NCBI GenBank assembly: GCA_025201375.1
Contig: JAIWZP010000004.1
Coordinates: 558,001-622,000, forward strand
Length of the DNA stretch: 64,000 nucleotides
Reading direction: 5' to 3'
Source of the DNA: Gongronella butleri
Taxonomy: Eukaryota > Mucoromycota > Mucoromycetes > Mucorales > Cunninghamellaceae
Part shown: piece by piece, positions 37,060 to 48,607 of the stretch
Numbering within the stretch: position 1 is the stretch's first letter
Layout of the letters: every line of letters starts with the position of its first letter
Notes under the pieces: model-generated
Database searches by the model: none
What the model was told of the DNA's origin: nothing
What the model saw: the letters and a program-made list of their open reading frames with translations, nothing else
Translations under genes and position numbers: made by a program

Positions 37060-40000
37060 AAAAAAATTCTCCATTCCATTTGTAATCTTTTTTTTTCATC
37101 CATTACCCTACTATGTTCATTCAACAATGAAGTCATTAGGTAAAAACATGACTAAAAAGCACAGTTGGCTCTTTAGATGAGCCTTTTTTTTCTTTCGTTT
37201 TTTCTTTTTTTTCTTTCATTTCCATCCACCCCCGTCTTTCATACAACGATGAGATCATGGCGTGACGGTCAAGGAGACTGAGCTATCAGGAGCCAGATCG
37301 TGACACGCGTCAACGCGCTTTTTCAATGGTTTTTAGAGCGTGATCACGCGCCTGTCGTCCTTTGTTGCTCCCTGATACGCAGAAAATGAGCATGGGGTAG
37401 TCCCTTTTTTTTCGCTGGCGCTTCAGGACCTATGACGTAAGGCAGCATCTGCATAAATGTTGCGCTGACCCCTGAATGCCCCACTTTTGGAAGAAAAATA
37501 TAAGCAATGGCTCTTATTCTCTCAAGCAAACCAATGGAGACACAGATCCCTAAAAGCTGACCTCCTGCTTTTTTTTTTTTTTTTTGAGGCACTCTCATTT
37601 CTGTGCGCGCAGTCATGACTCCCTGAGTCCACCTCCCTTTTGCTCTGCCCCCGCCCCTTGCCAATTTGATGGATTGCCCAAAAGAGTCAAGCGCGTCCCA
37701 GCATCATCGGTGCAAATGAGGATGATGCACTGGTTGTGCCTCAATCCGCTCTCTTTCTCCCTGTCAATTCCCCCCAATAGGTGTGGCTCGCCCAATTTTA
37801 CGTGCTGCCTCCTCATTTTTCCTGTTTCTCCTTGGAGATTTTGCCTTTTGCACAAAGACTAGCCGAAAAAGGCGTCACAACTTCAGGCACAATGGGTTTT
37901 TTTTTCTATTGGAAATCTCCACCACAGCGCCAATTTGCGCGGGTGATACGCTATTCCAGCATTTCAGCTTTCCACCTGGGTCAAATCACGCCCTATCCAC
38001 ACTAAAAGATGCACAGTATAAAGGATGAATGTGCCAATGGCCGTTTTTTTTTTTTCATCCACCCGTCCCTTTTTCGCTTTTTTTTTTTTCTTTTTGCCCT
38101 GTAGTTTATTTTTATTCTTGTTTTCCATCACCATCATTGTTCCAACTTTTCCTCCTTTTTGATCTCGCCATGTGCTACACATCTAATATTTCAACCTGCA
38201 AGTCTTTGAATGCCAATATGGGCAGCCGATGCCCTCAATGTGGCGTTGATGTCTCTGCATACTCGTAAGTGTCACATTTGCAAATTTGACGACGACCCAA
38301 AGCTCATTTTCTTGTTTTCCATTCCATTTTCATCAACAAAGCCATGACTTTTGGTACGCCATGACCTCCCCATTCCGTTTTTTTTTGGGGGGCCAAAGGC
38401 GAACATTTGAGGAACAAGTGGGCTCATGATGACTCTTTTTCTCTTTACACAGGTGCAAATTTGCAAAGAAATGAACATTTCCACCCATTCCGTCTAGCCA
38501 GAATGCTTCGCCGTTCGCGCATTGTCCTTCCTTTGTCTTTGCGCGTCCTTTCTGTCCGCTGGTCGGCCGCCATTCCTTTCCCAGACGCTTCTCTATGTAC
38601 AATATGTCAACCCAGATCACAACAAAGAAAAAAAAAAGGAACCCATGTTCCCATGACCTTGGCCAAGGTTCAAACACGTCTTGTTTATATCCAGTTTGCC
38701 ATCCGGATGGCATCTTTATCAAAAATCACCTTCTCCATTCCCACACTTGCTCTTTTTGTATATGTTTCTTTCTCTCTTCTCTGTCTCATGGAGGTGCAGG
38801 CGGCATGGCTCGGAGTGCAAGTCGCGTCTTAAACCAGAAAACTGGCGAGCGCGATGCAATTGCGCGCATTAATCCGCGCTTCTCTTGTTTTTTTACCTCA
38901 CCCCTCCCTTCTTTTTTTTGTTTATGCCTGTGTCTCCACCATTTTCTCATTCCCTGCACCTTATTTGACCGCCCTATGTAGCTTATATCGCCCCACATCT
39001 TGTTTCCAAAATGCTCTTTTTATGCATTGTTGCACGTTAGTTTGCATGGACACGATGCCCATCCTCTGGACGATATCAACGTGGACTCTTTTTTTTTTTT
39101 GCCTGATCCACGTGAATGCCACAAGAAAAAGAAAAAAAAAACCAAGAGCCAGCATCATCTGGCCGCATTTGCTTTGCTGATGGACAATCATGCTTTTTAT
39201 TTATCGCTTCAATTGGCCCAATTGAGACTTCCCCCACCCCATCCTTGCCTATTTTTTTCCTGTTTGCTTAAAATACTTATCAAATCGTGGTGCAAAAATA
39301 TTAAAAAAATAAAAAAATTACCACCTTTCTTTCAAACGCGCCATGAACAATGACTGTTTACCCTTGAATGATGTCATTGTGATAAAGTGCTCCTTTCCCC
39401 CCCCCCCTGTTTGCCCCTGACTTCTAAAGCCATGGCAATCTCTCTGTCAATGAAAGAAAAAAAAACAATGATACGCAGGGGCGGGGCAAGAAACAATGGC
39501 GCTCCATTGTCGCATTCTCCTTTTTTGATATGCGTGTCAATCTTGAGCAGCAGACACAATCCAATTCGTGCGCCTGTGCCCCTCCTTTTTTTTCATCAGG
39601 ACTGGCACCTTTCTCACACAGCGGACAAGGGAACAGAAAAATAAAAATCAGGCAAAAAGAGCGCGCCAGTTGGCATTTTCACTGGTAAAATACCAGTTGG
39701 ACGATCCCACTCCTTTATTATTTGTATTTTGAGCTTCTCAGTTGCCTTTTTGCATGACGATCTCCAGCTCACTACTTTTGTGACAGGCAACAGCTAGGAA
39801 GAAAGGGGGGATTAGGGAGAAATGGCATGACGTGCGCGCCAAATTGGTCTGTCCATGCCCCATGACACGTGTGTCAGGAACGAAATTCAGGAAAAGCAGC
39901 TAGCCACGCGCGTCAATCAATTGATATGACTCATGTATAAAGTACCTACAATGGCGGTCACGACATGTCCTATGAGATCATTCGGCCGCTGATCTCGTCA

Positions 40001-40314
40001 ATTTTGCTCTAAAAATTTAAAAAAAAAAAAAAAGAGGAAACGACGAACCCCTCAGCACGCGCGTCGTATTATGATTGAAACCATTGGACCGCTGATCCTC
40101 TCAATTTGCTTGCTGTGCGGAAAAAAAGAGAATGCGGAAACAAATGTGTATCATATAATTAGTGAAATGATTCATCTGATGTTCTTTTTAAAACGCGAGT
40201 CATGTCATTCTTGTGATCATTCAGCCGCCGATCATCTCGACTTTGGTTGGACGTGGGGGGAAAAATGCATGGCTTTTATGAAAACGAGAGAGAGATAAAA
40301 AAAAAAGGTGTGTT
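37060..40314. other. 3.2-kb stretch without a convincing gene
   Basis: Homopolymer- and pyrimidine-rich with many short frames on both strands. One short segment near 38200-38270 encodes CPQCGVDVSAYS, followed by a good donor (GTAAGTG at 38266), and cysteine-rich short frames recur at 38680-38870. No continuous protein could be built. Could hold a small multi-exon gene, a non-coding transcript, or nothing. Confidence 0.4.
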
Positions 40315-43136
40315 TTACAATGGGGCCATATAATTACAAGGAATGAAACCCGATGGACCTACAAAATAACCTCTGTCATACTTGAAGGCACACCACCAGC
40401 CGTCCTGGGGCGCGCGGACAACAGCAAATTCGGTGTCGGCACGGAATGGCAGCTCGTTTTCGCTTGTGTTTGCATCATAGTCGCCAACAGAGCGGCACCA
40501 AAAGAGAATTGGTGCGTGATCAGGTGCATGCGTGGGGCGACCTTGTTGCTGCGGGTGGATTTGAGGCGACACGGGTGCGATGTTTGGGCTTAATGGCGGG
40601 CCAATGGGGGATGTCGGGCGCGAATAGGCAGCATATTGGTGTGGTTGTGTGAGGAACGGGCTTGGGGACCTTGATGGTGGGTGATGTTGTTGTTGTTGCT
40701 GATGATGATGGTTGAGGTGTGCATGGTGCGTGGCGGGGGATGACGCGGGAAGCATGACGGGGGACGGCTGGGGCGAATATAATTGTGTAGGTTGATGTTG
40801 TTGAGGTTGCATGAGGGGCGAATGAGGCATCATGGGCGACGAAGCGTAATGAGGAGACACCAATGGCGAAACGGATCCCAAATTCGTGTTGATGGGCGGC
40901 GGCATATTGCTATAATTAGGTTGCCCATTCATAGGAATCTGCTGCGCCGCTGGACGAGGCGATTTGGGCGCCATGGAAGTAGTCGGTGGCATCGATGATG
41001 GCATTGGCTCGATTTGCGTCGCTTTCTTTTGGTTTTCCAATTGCTGCTGCTGCTCCTTGCGTTCACGTTCTTCTTTGGCTTGTTTTTCCTCCTTTTTCTT
41101 GCGCTCGTCTTCTTCGCGTTCGCGTCGCTCCTTGCGTTCGCGTTCCTCGCGTTCGCGCCGCTCTTTTCGCTCGCGTTCGTCACGTTCACGTCGTTCCTTG
41201 CGCTCGCGTTCCTGTTGATCTTGTCGCTCCCGGTGTCGTTCGTCCTCTTGTTGCTGACGTTCAGCCTTGGATGTTTCAAATCGCTTCAATAGCTCCTCCA
41301 GTGCCATTGGCGCAGACATGCCAGGCGATGTCGTCGTTGACCTTGTCGTTGCTGCGGATGCTGACGAGCTCGTCGTGCTCCTGCTCATGCTCATGCTGGT
41401 TGTCGTGCCAAAAGACGGCAATTGCTTGCTCAATGGCGTGTCTGGCGTGCGTGGTGATGATGAGGACGCTGGCGATGCTTCCTTGTTGGTGAAATCAGAT
41501 AGCACCGGCTTGCGCTTGATCGAATGCGTCGCTTTCATCGGCGGACTCGGTGGCAATTTCTTCTTGGGCGTCTCGTCCTTGGTATCTTTTTCATCCTCCT
41601 GTGGCCCTGACCATTTGGAACCCTTGCTGGATGCCTGTGGTGCCTTTTCGTCGGTAGACGCGTCCTTTTTGGCTTTCGATTCCGTGTCCTTGTGCGCACG
41701 CATCTCGTTTTGGCGCGTTTTCGTGTCGCTTTGTCGCGCCTCCGTGTTGCTTTGTCGCGCTTCCGTGTTGCTTTGTCGCGCTTCCGTGTTGCTTTGTCGA
41801 GCTTCCTCCTTGTTGACGTGTCGCTCCTGCGCTTTTTGACCACTTGCCTCTTGCTGCTCGGCTTGCTGCTCAAAATAGGCACTGACATACGCAGATGTGG
41901 CTTCATTGCAAAAAAAAAAAAAAAAAAATGAGAATTAGTGTCTGGGGATGGCATCTGTGCACACGCACGGCTTTGCCCTTACATGGCTCTTCCGATGCCT
42001 CGTGGCCCAATTGCTCAATGCAGAGATCCAGCTCCTGTTCAAAGGTGCATAGTTCCAAGCGCGTGCGGATTGCCTCGCACCACTACGAAAAAAAAAGGTG
42101 AGAAATGTCAGGAAAATCTCTTTGTGTGTGTGTTGCAACGCACCTCATCTTGCACCATGAGCCGCGCTGACGCGAGATTGGCATAATCCCACGCATTGGT
42201 TGTAAAAAATTCAAGGCGCTGCTGTTCCATGACCTCCCATTGAGCACACGCCTGCCGCCAATCGTGATTCACCTGCTTGGCAAGCCCATCAATCGCATTG
42301 AGAAGCAGCCTATACTCGTTTTCTAAAAAAAAAAAAAATCAATAAAAAAGAAAATTTGGGCGAGGCAATCTCTTACGCAACACAGGGCGTTCGGGGTCCT
42401 TGCGATCGAGCGTTTGGTATTTTTCTCGAACTTTGTAGAGCTCGTGGATCTTTTTTGTCAATGCCGTGTACACGTCTTGGATCTCGGACATCATCTGGAT
42501 GACCAAAAAAATGAGTGTGTCAACCAAGTTTGATTTTTTTTTTCAAAAAAAAAAGGTTTTTACCAGCTTGACATCCTCTTGCTGCTGATCGATCCACTCT
42601 TTCAGGTCGGTAGCCACGGTGCCGCTGAGTCGCTTGGACATGTCCCTATGCGATTGCGCCGCCTTTTGCAACTCCGTGTACACGGCATCAAGTGCACCGG
42701 TGACACCCACGCGCTGCGCCGCCTTGTCCTCTTCCGCCTTGAGCAGCTTGGCCTTGCCGCTCAACTTGGACGCAAACCGCGCCGCCAAGGCATCCAATTG
42801 CTCGCCGTGCGCCTGCTCGAGCTTAGCCCTAATAGTAAAAAAAAAGAGTCAAAAACATGCGTTCCTTTTGTTTGCTCGGTAAAAATCGTACCTTTCGAGG
42901 TACATGTCATGAAGCTCGTTCATGTCGCTGTACACATCATCATAGTAGCCTGCAAGGACATTCACTTGCTGCCCGTCAATGGTCTACTTGCCCAAAAAAA
43001 AAAAAAAAAAATCAAGAATTAAAAAAAGAATTCGATGAATTGGCGAAGCAAAGCTTACCCAGAAATGATCGACAAGGTGCCGTACAGGGCCGGTTTGCTC
43101 GACGACATCTTCAACGGCTTGGGTATTGGGACTCAT
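40315..43136 (-). CDS. F-BAR and SH3 domain protein, Cdc15/Imp2/Hof1 type
   Basis: Seven or so exons from 43136 downward. The F-BAR part begins VRHLVDHFWTIDGQQVNVLAG (split by an intron) and continues YYDDVYSDMNELHDMYLERAKLEQAHGEQL (shown in parts), TGALDAVYTELQKAAQSHRD, YTALTKKIHELYKVREKYQ, WDYANLASARLMVQDEW and IRTRLELCTF. The middle is disordered, with a 21-bp tandem repeat (RQSNTEA x4), a long charged Arg/Glu helix and Pro/Gln/His-rich sequence. The C-terminal SH3 domain holds GDYDANTSENELPF, DGWWCAFKY and GFIPCNYMAPL. Members bend the plasma membrane and assemble the cytokinetic ring. The charged helix between F-BAR and SH3 is longer than I recall for the yeast proteins. Confidence 0.88.
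41713..41806 (-). repeat. 21-bp tandem repeat inside the F-BAR gene
   Basis: Four near-identical copies of a 21-bp unit (plus-strand cgcgcttccgtgttgctttgt) encode repeated RQSNTEA heptads with late variants RQSDTKT. The unit is a multiple of three, so copy-number changes keep the reading frame. Confidence 0.8.
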
Positions 43137-43950
43137 GGAAGGCAAAAAAAAAAAAAAAAAAAAAAAGAAAAAAAAAGAAGTTGATGTAAAGAAAAGTCAA
43201 AAAAGAGAGAAAAGGGAGCCGACCGCCCCTTTTTTAAATGACGCCCACGCCGGGCGCGCTTTGTTTTGATTTTTTTTCATGCACGGCAGATTGCCCAAAT
43301 TTGGACACGGCGGGCAGTTACACGGCGATAAACAACCGCCTCTTTTGGGCAATTGCTTCTTCCTTCTTTTCCCCGCACTTGGCCATTCCATCTCCTAATT
43401 TTTCTTTGCACTTGCTGGGAATTGGTAGGACATCAATGGGCCCAGTGGCGCACAGTCCGTGGACCAAGCATAATCAGAGTCACTGAACGCACACATCGCC
43501 AGTGATCGGCCCCCCACCTCCCTATTTTTTTTTATTCGTGCTTCTCACCCCATCCACACCCACGGAGAATGACGCCATTCAAAGCACGGCGCCGCACCAC
43601 CGCGCAAATGCCATTCTCAATGTATGACATGTCAAGTTCGAGATGAAAAAGGCTCGCCATCGAGTTTATTGGTGCGGAACCAGCAAGCAACACATCCCGA
43701 CGGCATTCTTGGTCACTGAGACAAAGCCGTGCTCAATCAAAATAAAAAAGCAATCACCATTTTTGCTCTACAAATAAAAAAAAGGGGGAAACATTGCGGT
43801 ACTTTACGGGTAGCACCTCGTTTCTTTTTTTTTTTGGCTGTTTTGTCTAGCCATTCATAATTACATATCTTTATCTCGCAATAAACCTACCCAGGGGCAT
43901 ACAGTCTCTTCACAATGAACGTGCCCAGCGACATGCAGCCCATTCGCAGG

Positions 43951-43983
<33 letters not shown>

Positions 43984-44009
43984 CGATGTCGAGACAATAG
44001 ACGCGCCAA
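43137..44009. other. F-BAR gene upstream region
   Basis: No gene seen. Contains an A run of 29 at 43953-43981 directly before R1 copy d. Confidence 0.4.
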
Positions 44010-46180
44010 TCGCTATGGCACGCTAGAGCGTGTCCTTGGAGCTGCATCGACACATTCACTAGAAAAGGAAGTTCGAGGTGTATGGATTCGACTTGAAACG
44101 GAAGCGCTGAAATCAAAGTCTGACGCGGTTTTTCACACGTCCAAGTTATCCCGCAAACAACCTGCTCGCGTCAATTCTGCCTGGATCTCGTTTTTTGAAG
44201 TGATCATCGATGGCCACATACGCAACAGCCCGTGCTCTTTCTTGTGAGCTGCGTCTTGAGGATCTGCGGCCAGTCTTTGTCGAGTTTGTCTTGTGGCGAA
44301 AATACGAAGTAGATTGCATTTTACAGGAGAACTACTCGATGGAGCCCGGGGGTTTATGGCATTTTCATCGGCAAATGGATGCATTCTACCATGTGCGTGA
44401 ATGGCACGGCGATCCGAGGAACCAAGTTTTGCCAGGTTAAAATTCGTGACTGTACGCCTTGGAAAATCGATGGAAAATCGTCATTTTTGAAAATCGATGT
44501 GGCGCACCATCGAGTGCTTGCAGCTCCATGAAAATTTGGCATATGAGCATTTTGGTCTCTCTCTTTTCAGAACAATAGTAAAAACCGGGGGTTGATCTGA
44601 CCGTTGGCAAGAAAATTGACAATGCTCCATAAATTCACGATTTTGTCTCTAGCGCGTCAAGCTGCTATTCGACCAGGCTTAAATCTTACAAGTGGAAAGA
44701 CACGCACAAGGAGGTCATTTGATCCCTGCCCGGCAACGTCGATGCGCGACATCTGTACGCTTGCAACGCCCAATCAAACATTTCAGCTTCGTTTTTCTCG
44801 GCAATGGATAATACAAACGATGGCGCGTGCTTCTGCGACAATAAATGCAGAATTCGATTCTCTATCGGATGAACCCAGTTTCACCAGCGTACGACCAAAA
44901 GCGATGCAGAAATTCCATTTCTAAAATTTGGCTTTGATTGCCCATTCCTCGAAAACAGCTTGATCGACCCCCGTTTTTTATTGTAGATTTGCTTAGAAAG
45001 AAGGGGTCAATGCACCAAATGATATGACTCTCAGATGTCCAATGTGTAGGTTGCCAAACGGATTTGAGAGACCTGTGCCTCTCAAAGCGGGGGGACCCTT
45101 CAGATGCATTTTGACCTGACCCACCCTTTCTTTTCTACATAAATTTGAAAAAAAAAATTCGTCACCAAGGACTCATTGCAGCTCCACAAAACTTTTACAT
45201 GTAGTGGATGTTGCTCCTCTCTTCTCAGAAAAAAATAAAAATCCAAAGGTCAATCATGTGGTTTGTCGGGAAGTACGGCATTGCTGAAAATTTGGCTGTA
45301 GCGCGTTTTTATAAAATTCATTTCGCGGTAAAATCATGATTCGACCATCGCCAAACTTTGCCACTTAACTTTTTCAGCATCTCTCTTTGAAAGAAAAAAT
45401 TAAAAAATCAGATGTTGATCGGGCCGTTTTCGTGACATGCGCCGTTTTCAAGAATTGGCACAAATCCATGGATGACCAACACAAATCGTGAATCGATTGC
45501 CTTCCAACCTTTGCCCTTTGACTATTTCGCCGCGCCTTATTCAACAACACAACATGAAACCCCAAGATTGCTTGACTGGATCGTTTTGCCGATGAATTCG
45601 AAATCTCGACATTTTTACTGATGCAAAATTAAATGCCACAAATCATCATGGTTGGGCGGCCCAAAACCTGCACATGATGTTTTACCGACGCGACTCTTTT
45701 TGAAGAACCGTTGTCAAATCAGTAATCGACCGAGTCATTGTGCAGATGAATCCAAAATTCTGACATTTCCACAAATCCGGCACGAGTCTCTCAAAATATT
45801 TTGTGGATCGCGGTGAAATGGCACCGATCGAAAGAGACGCACTCGGCTGTCATTTCCTGGTTGTTTGCTTGCCCAATGGATAAACTTTGCCCGCTTGCAA
45901 AAGTTGATCAAACATTGGATCAATTTTCAAACTTCTTGGAGCTTTTCTCGACAACTGGAAAAATAAGCAACGATGCTTTTAACGTGGTGTCAAATGCTGC
46001 TGGTGAATCTCCACCGAATGAAACAAGTTTCACGGCGATCTGATCAAAACTGGGCGCAGAGGAAATACACTTTTTCAACAAAAAATTCAATGGCGATTTG
46101 CTCGACAACTGTCTAGTCAACCCCCGATTTTTAGTTCATATTTAATAAAAAATAGGGGAGCAAAGTGCATCTAATGGGAT
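44010..46180 (+). repeat. R1 repeat, copy d (long, mosaic)
   Basis: From about 44010 to 45420 this copy is collinear with 27500-28870 (copy c). An X module appears near 44870-45010 and again near 45950-46180 (GATCAAAACTGGGCGCAGAG, CACTTTTTCAACAAAAAATTC). An open frame at 44210-44440 corresponds to disrupted frames in the other copies. Directly preceded by a 29-nt A run. Confidence 0.75.
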
Positions 46181-46184
46181 GACT

Positions 46185-46600
46185 TGCAGGGCGCAAGCTT
46201 GGGTTTTAACTTTTTGCATCGGTCATTTCTTCACCAGCTTGCAGCCCAGCCACTATCATACAGCGCACAAAACCCTGCAAAAAAAATACAGTAAAAAAAA
46301 TTCCATGCAATTTACGCACCTAAATTTGGAAGTGTCAAACCTTAATTTTTGCAAAAAAATCTTGACCAAAATTGTCAATTTTCTTAGTCGATCGCCGTTA
46401 ATGCATCACTCTTTAGACGTTTTTTTACCTTATACATACTGTAAAGTTGGGGCAACCCTTCATTTTGTCTGCCAATAGCAAATGGTCGGAGTTACCTGTT
46501 TGGGATGCATTGATCATTCGGAGTTCGAAATTTCCCAAATTTGTCATTTTCTGAGATTGAAATGTGTGACCCCTGAGTGACCCCTGAATTTTTCAAAAGC
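46185..46600 (+). repeat. Module C repeat, copy 1
   Basis: Aligns with 63340-63716. Both carry AACTTTTTGCATCGGTCATT, TTCCATGCAAT, TTTTGCAAAAAAATCTTG, GTCGATCGCC, TGTCTGCCAATAGCAAAT, GGATGCATTGATCA and AGATTGAAATGTGTGACCCC. The two copies look less diverged than the R1 cores. Function and class unknown. Confidence 0.8.
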
Positions 46601-46901
46601 GGTCGTAGAACCTTGGAGTTTTAAGCATTTTTGTTGCAAATTTCGCGCTGAATTCGATGCAGATGTTTTTGAGCGGGGTCAACCATGCAGATGGCGAGAT
46701 GAATGCAAAATACTACAAATATGAGATTTTTGACATTTTTGAGTTCAAAAAAAATCCCCCGGGTCCGCCCTGAGCACTGGGTCGCAGATCGCGCCGCAAC
46801 GCGTTTTTCATCTGCGGGCATGTAAGCTGTAAAAAAATTTCTGGAGGCACAGCAAGCCAACAAAGTCCGGAAAAAAACGAATTTCATTTTTCAGAGGCAA
46901 A

Positions 46902-47816
46902 TGTGATGATCCTACTTGATGCTCCTTAGCTTCAAGCAGCAAGGCGAGGATGCTGCGTCCAAGCGGCCACGCAGGAAGGGCATAGGCGACCAAGAGGGCG
47001 ACTACTAGGCCAAGGTGAAGGCAAAGGCCATGCCAAAAGAGGCTTACCCAAGGAAGTGCTGGGGAAAGAAGAGCAAGCGGGTTTATGATATTGGCAAGGA
47101 TCAAAGCAAGCAAGAAGGAAAGAAAAAGTGTGTTAATCGGGATACGTATGTAAGGGGATACAGTAAAAGGCAAGGCTCTTCTAAGGGAAAGGGGGTTTAA
47201 ATAGATGTGCATGATGAAGGATGGCGCGTGGTCGGAGTCTGCGGAGACCACGTGTCGCGTCAGTCGTGCAATCGACGAAAAAAGAAAAGAGAGCGAGCGG
47301 AACTTGACGATGATTCGAACAAATGAGGCCATGTCGAGTTGGTGCGTGCACAGCGTGGCGAGAGATCGGGCTGAGAATCGAGTACTGTACGCGTGCAACG
47401 TGTCGAGAGGCACACTTGGCTTGAGACTTGAGCGCTTGTGGCGCGGCGGGAACGAGGATTGGCTTGATGAGATGCGCGTGTAGCGCAGCCAAAGACGAGG
47501 TGACAATGACTGGACTTGTCGGACAATGCTGGTGTCCAAGCAAGACATGAATGCGGATGCGCGTGAAGATCGGGCGAGGCGGGAGCCGAGCCAATTTACG
47601 CGTTGGACGCGTCGCGATGCGTTTCGACGCGTGTTTTGAAACGAGCGCGTATAAAAAGGACGCGTGCGGGCCAAGCACAAGGGGGATGCGGACGTGCTGC
47701 GACAACGAGCGAGGGACAAGTGCGAGGGGCGTGTGCGAGCGGCGTGGACCAAGGCGAGGCGGCGCAAAAACGAAAAAAAATAAATGTGGGCAAGCTTGTC
47801 AGGCTGGAACCTGACA
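46902..47816 (+). mobile_element. Solo long terminal repeat (LTR)
   Basis: A 915-bp segment begins TGTGATG and ends CTGACA (TG...CA ends) and is flanked by the same five bases GCAAA at 46897-46901 and 47817-47821, a typical retrotransposon target duplication. It has a TATA box (TATAAAAA, 47650-47657) and an AATAAA at 47779-47784 in the expected order for a plus-oriented LTR. The 3' end forms a short hairpin (TGTCAGG and CCTGACA, 47797-47816). There is no internal retrotransposon sequence and no second LTR, so it is a solo LTR left by recombination. A long minus-strand open frame through it (46808-48001) is best explained as antisense LTR sequence. Confidence 0.7.
47650..47657 (+). promoter_or_regulatory. 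TATA box of the solo LTR
   Basis: TATAAAAA in a GC-rich surround, about 122 nt upstream of the AATAAA at 47779-47784. Spacing fits an LTR promoter followed by an R region. Confidence 0.5.
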
Positions 47817-48053
47817 GCAAAGATGTACTGTACTTTTTTTTGTGCAATGCCTGGCAGTGGGAAGCTCTGATCACTGAATTCAGCATGCATACGGTACTGT
47901 AAAAGACTGTAATGACAATGATGATTTTTATTAGGCTTCCCGGTGGGAGAGTTAAAATAAAAAGCCTTGAGACGAGGTGTACGTAGAAAGGGTAGTTGCA
48001 ACTAATTGCGCATATTTACAGCAAGAAAAAAAAAAAACACCGGGATGGGCGGA

Positions 48054-48576
48054 TCATGACATGTTAGCATTGGCATTGTTTTGCGTGGTATTCGCCGCAG
48101 CGGCTGCGGGGTTGGCGGCTCCATTGATGGCATTATTGACAGGCAGCATGTTGGTATGAGGTTGTTGTTGCTGGGCATTGGCAGATGCTACGCGGATAAA
48201 GTTTGCGAGTTGTTGCTGGAGGTAGGCGAGCTGCATTCGCTGCTGCTGCTGCTGCTGTGGGGTCCAATTGGCCTGCTCGCGCTGAATAAGCTGCTGTTGG
48301 GCAACAATTTGCATTTGCAGGCGCTGGAGCATCTGATGCTGGTTCATTTGCGGTGCTTGCTGTTGCTGCGGCTGCTGTTGCTGCTGCTGCTGCTGTTGTT
48401 GTTGTTGTTGAGATGGCATCACTTGTTGCTGTTGCAAAGTTTGGCCACCCTGGGAAGCTGCAGCGGCAAAGGCGGCACGTTGAGCGGCCAAAAGCTGCTG
48501 CTGTTGTGCGCTCAATTGCTGTTGTTGCTGCGGCGACGCTTGTTGTTGTTGGGCAGCCGCACCGCCCTGCTGTTGC

Positions 48577-48607
<31 letters not shown>

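Noticed and set aside
46808..48001. Long minus-strand open frame (397 codons) as a protein gene
   Set aside because: It lies mostly within the solo LTR (46902-47816), starts at a TTG, is Arg/Ser- then Leu-rich without domains, and overlaps other open frames.
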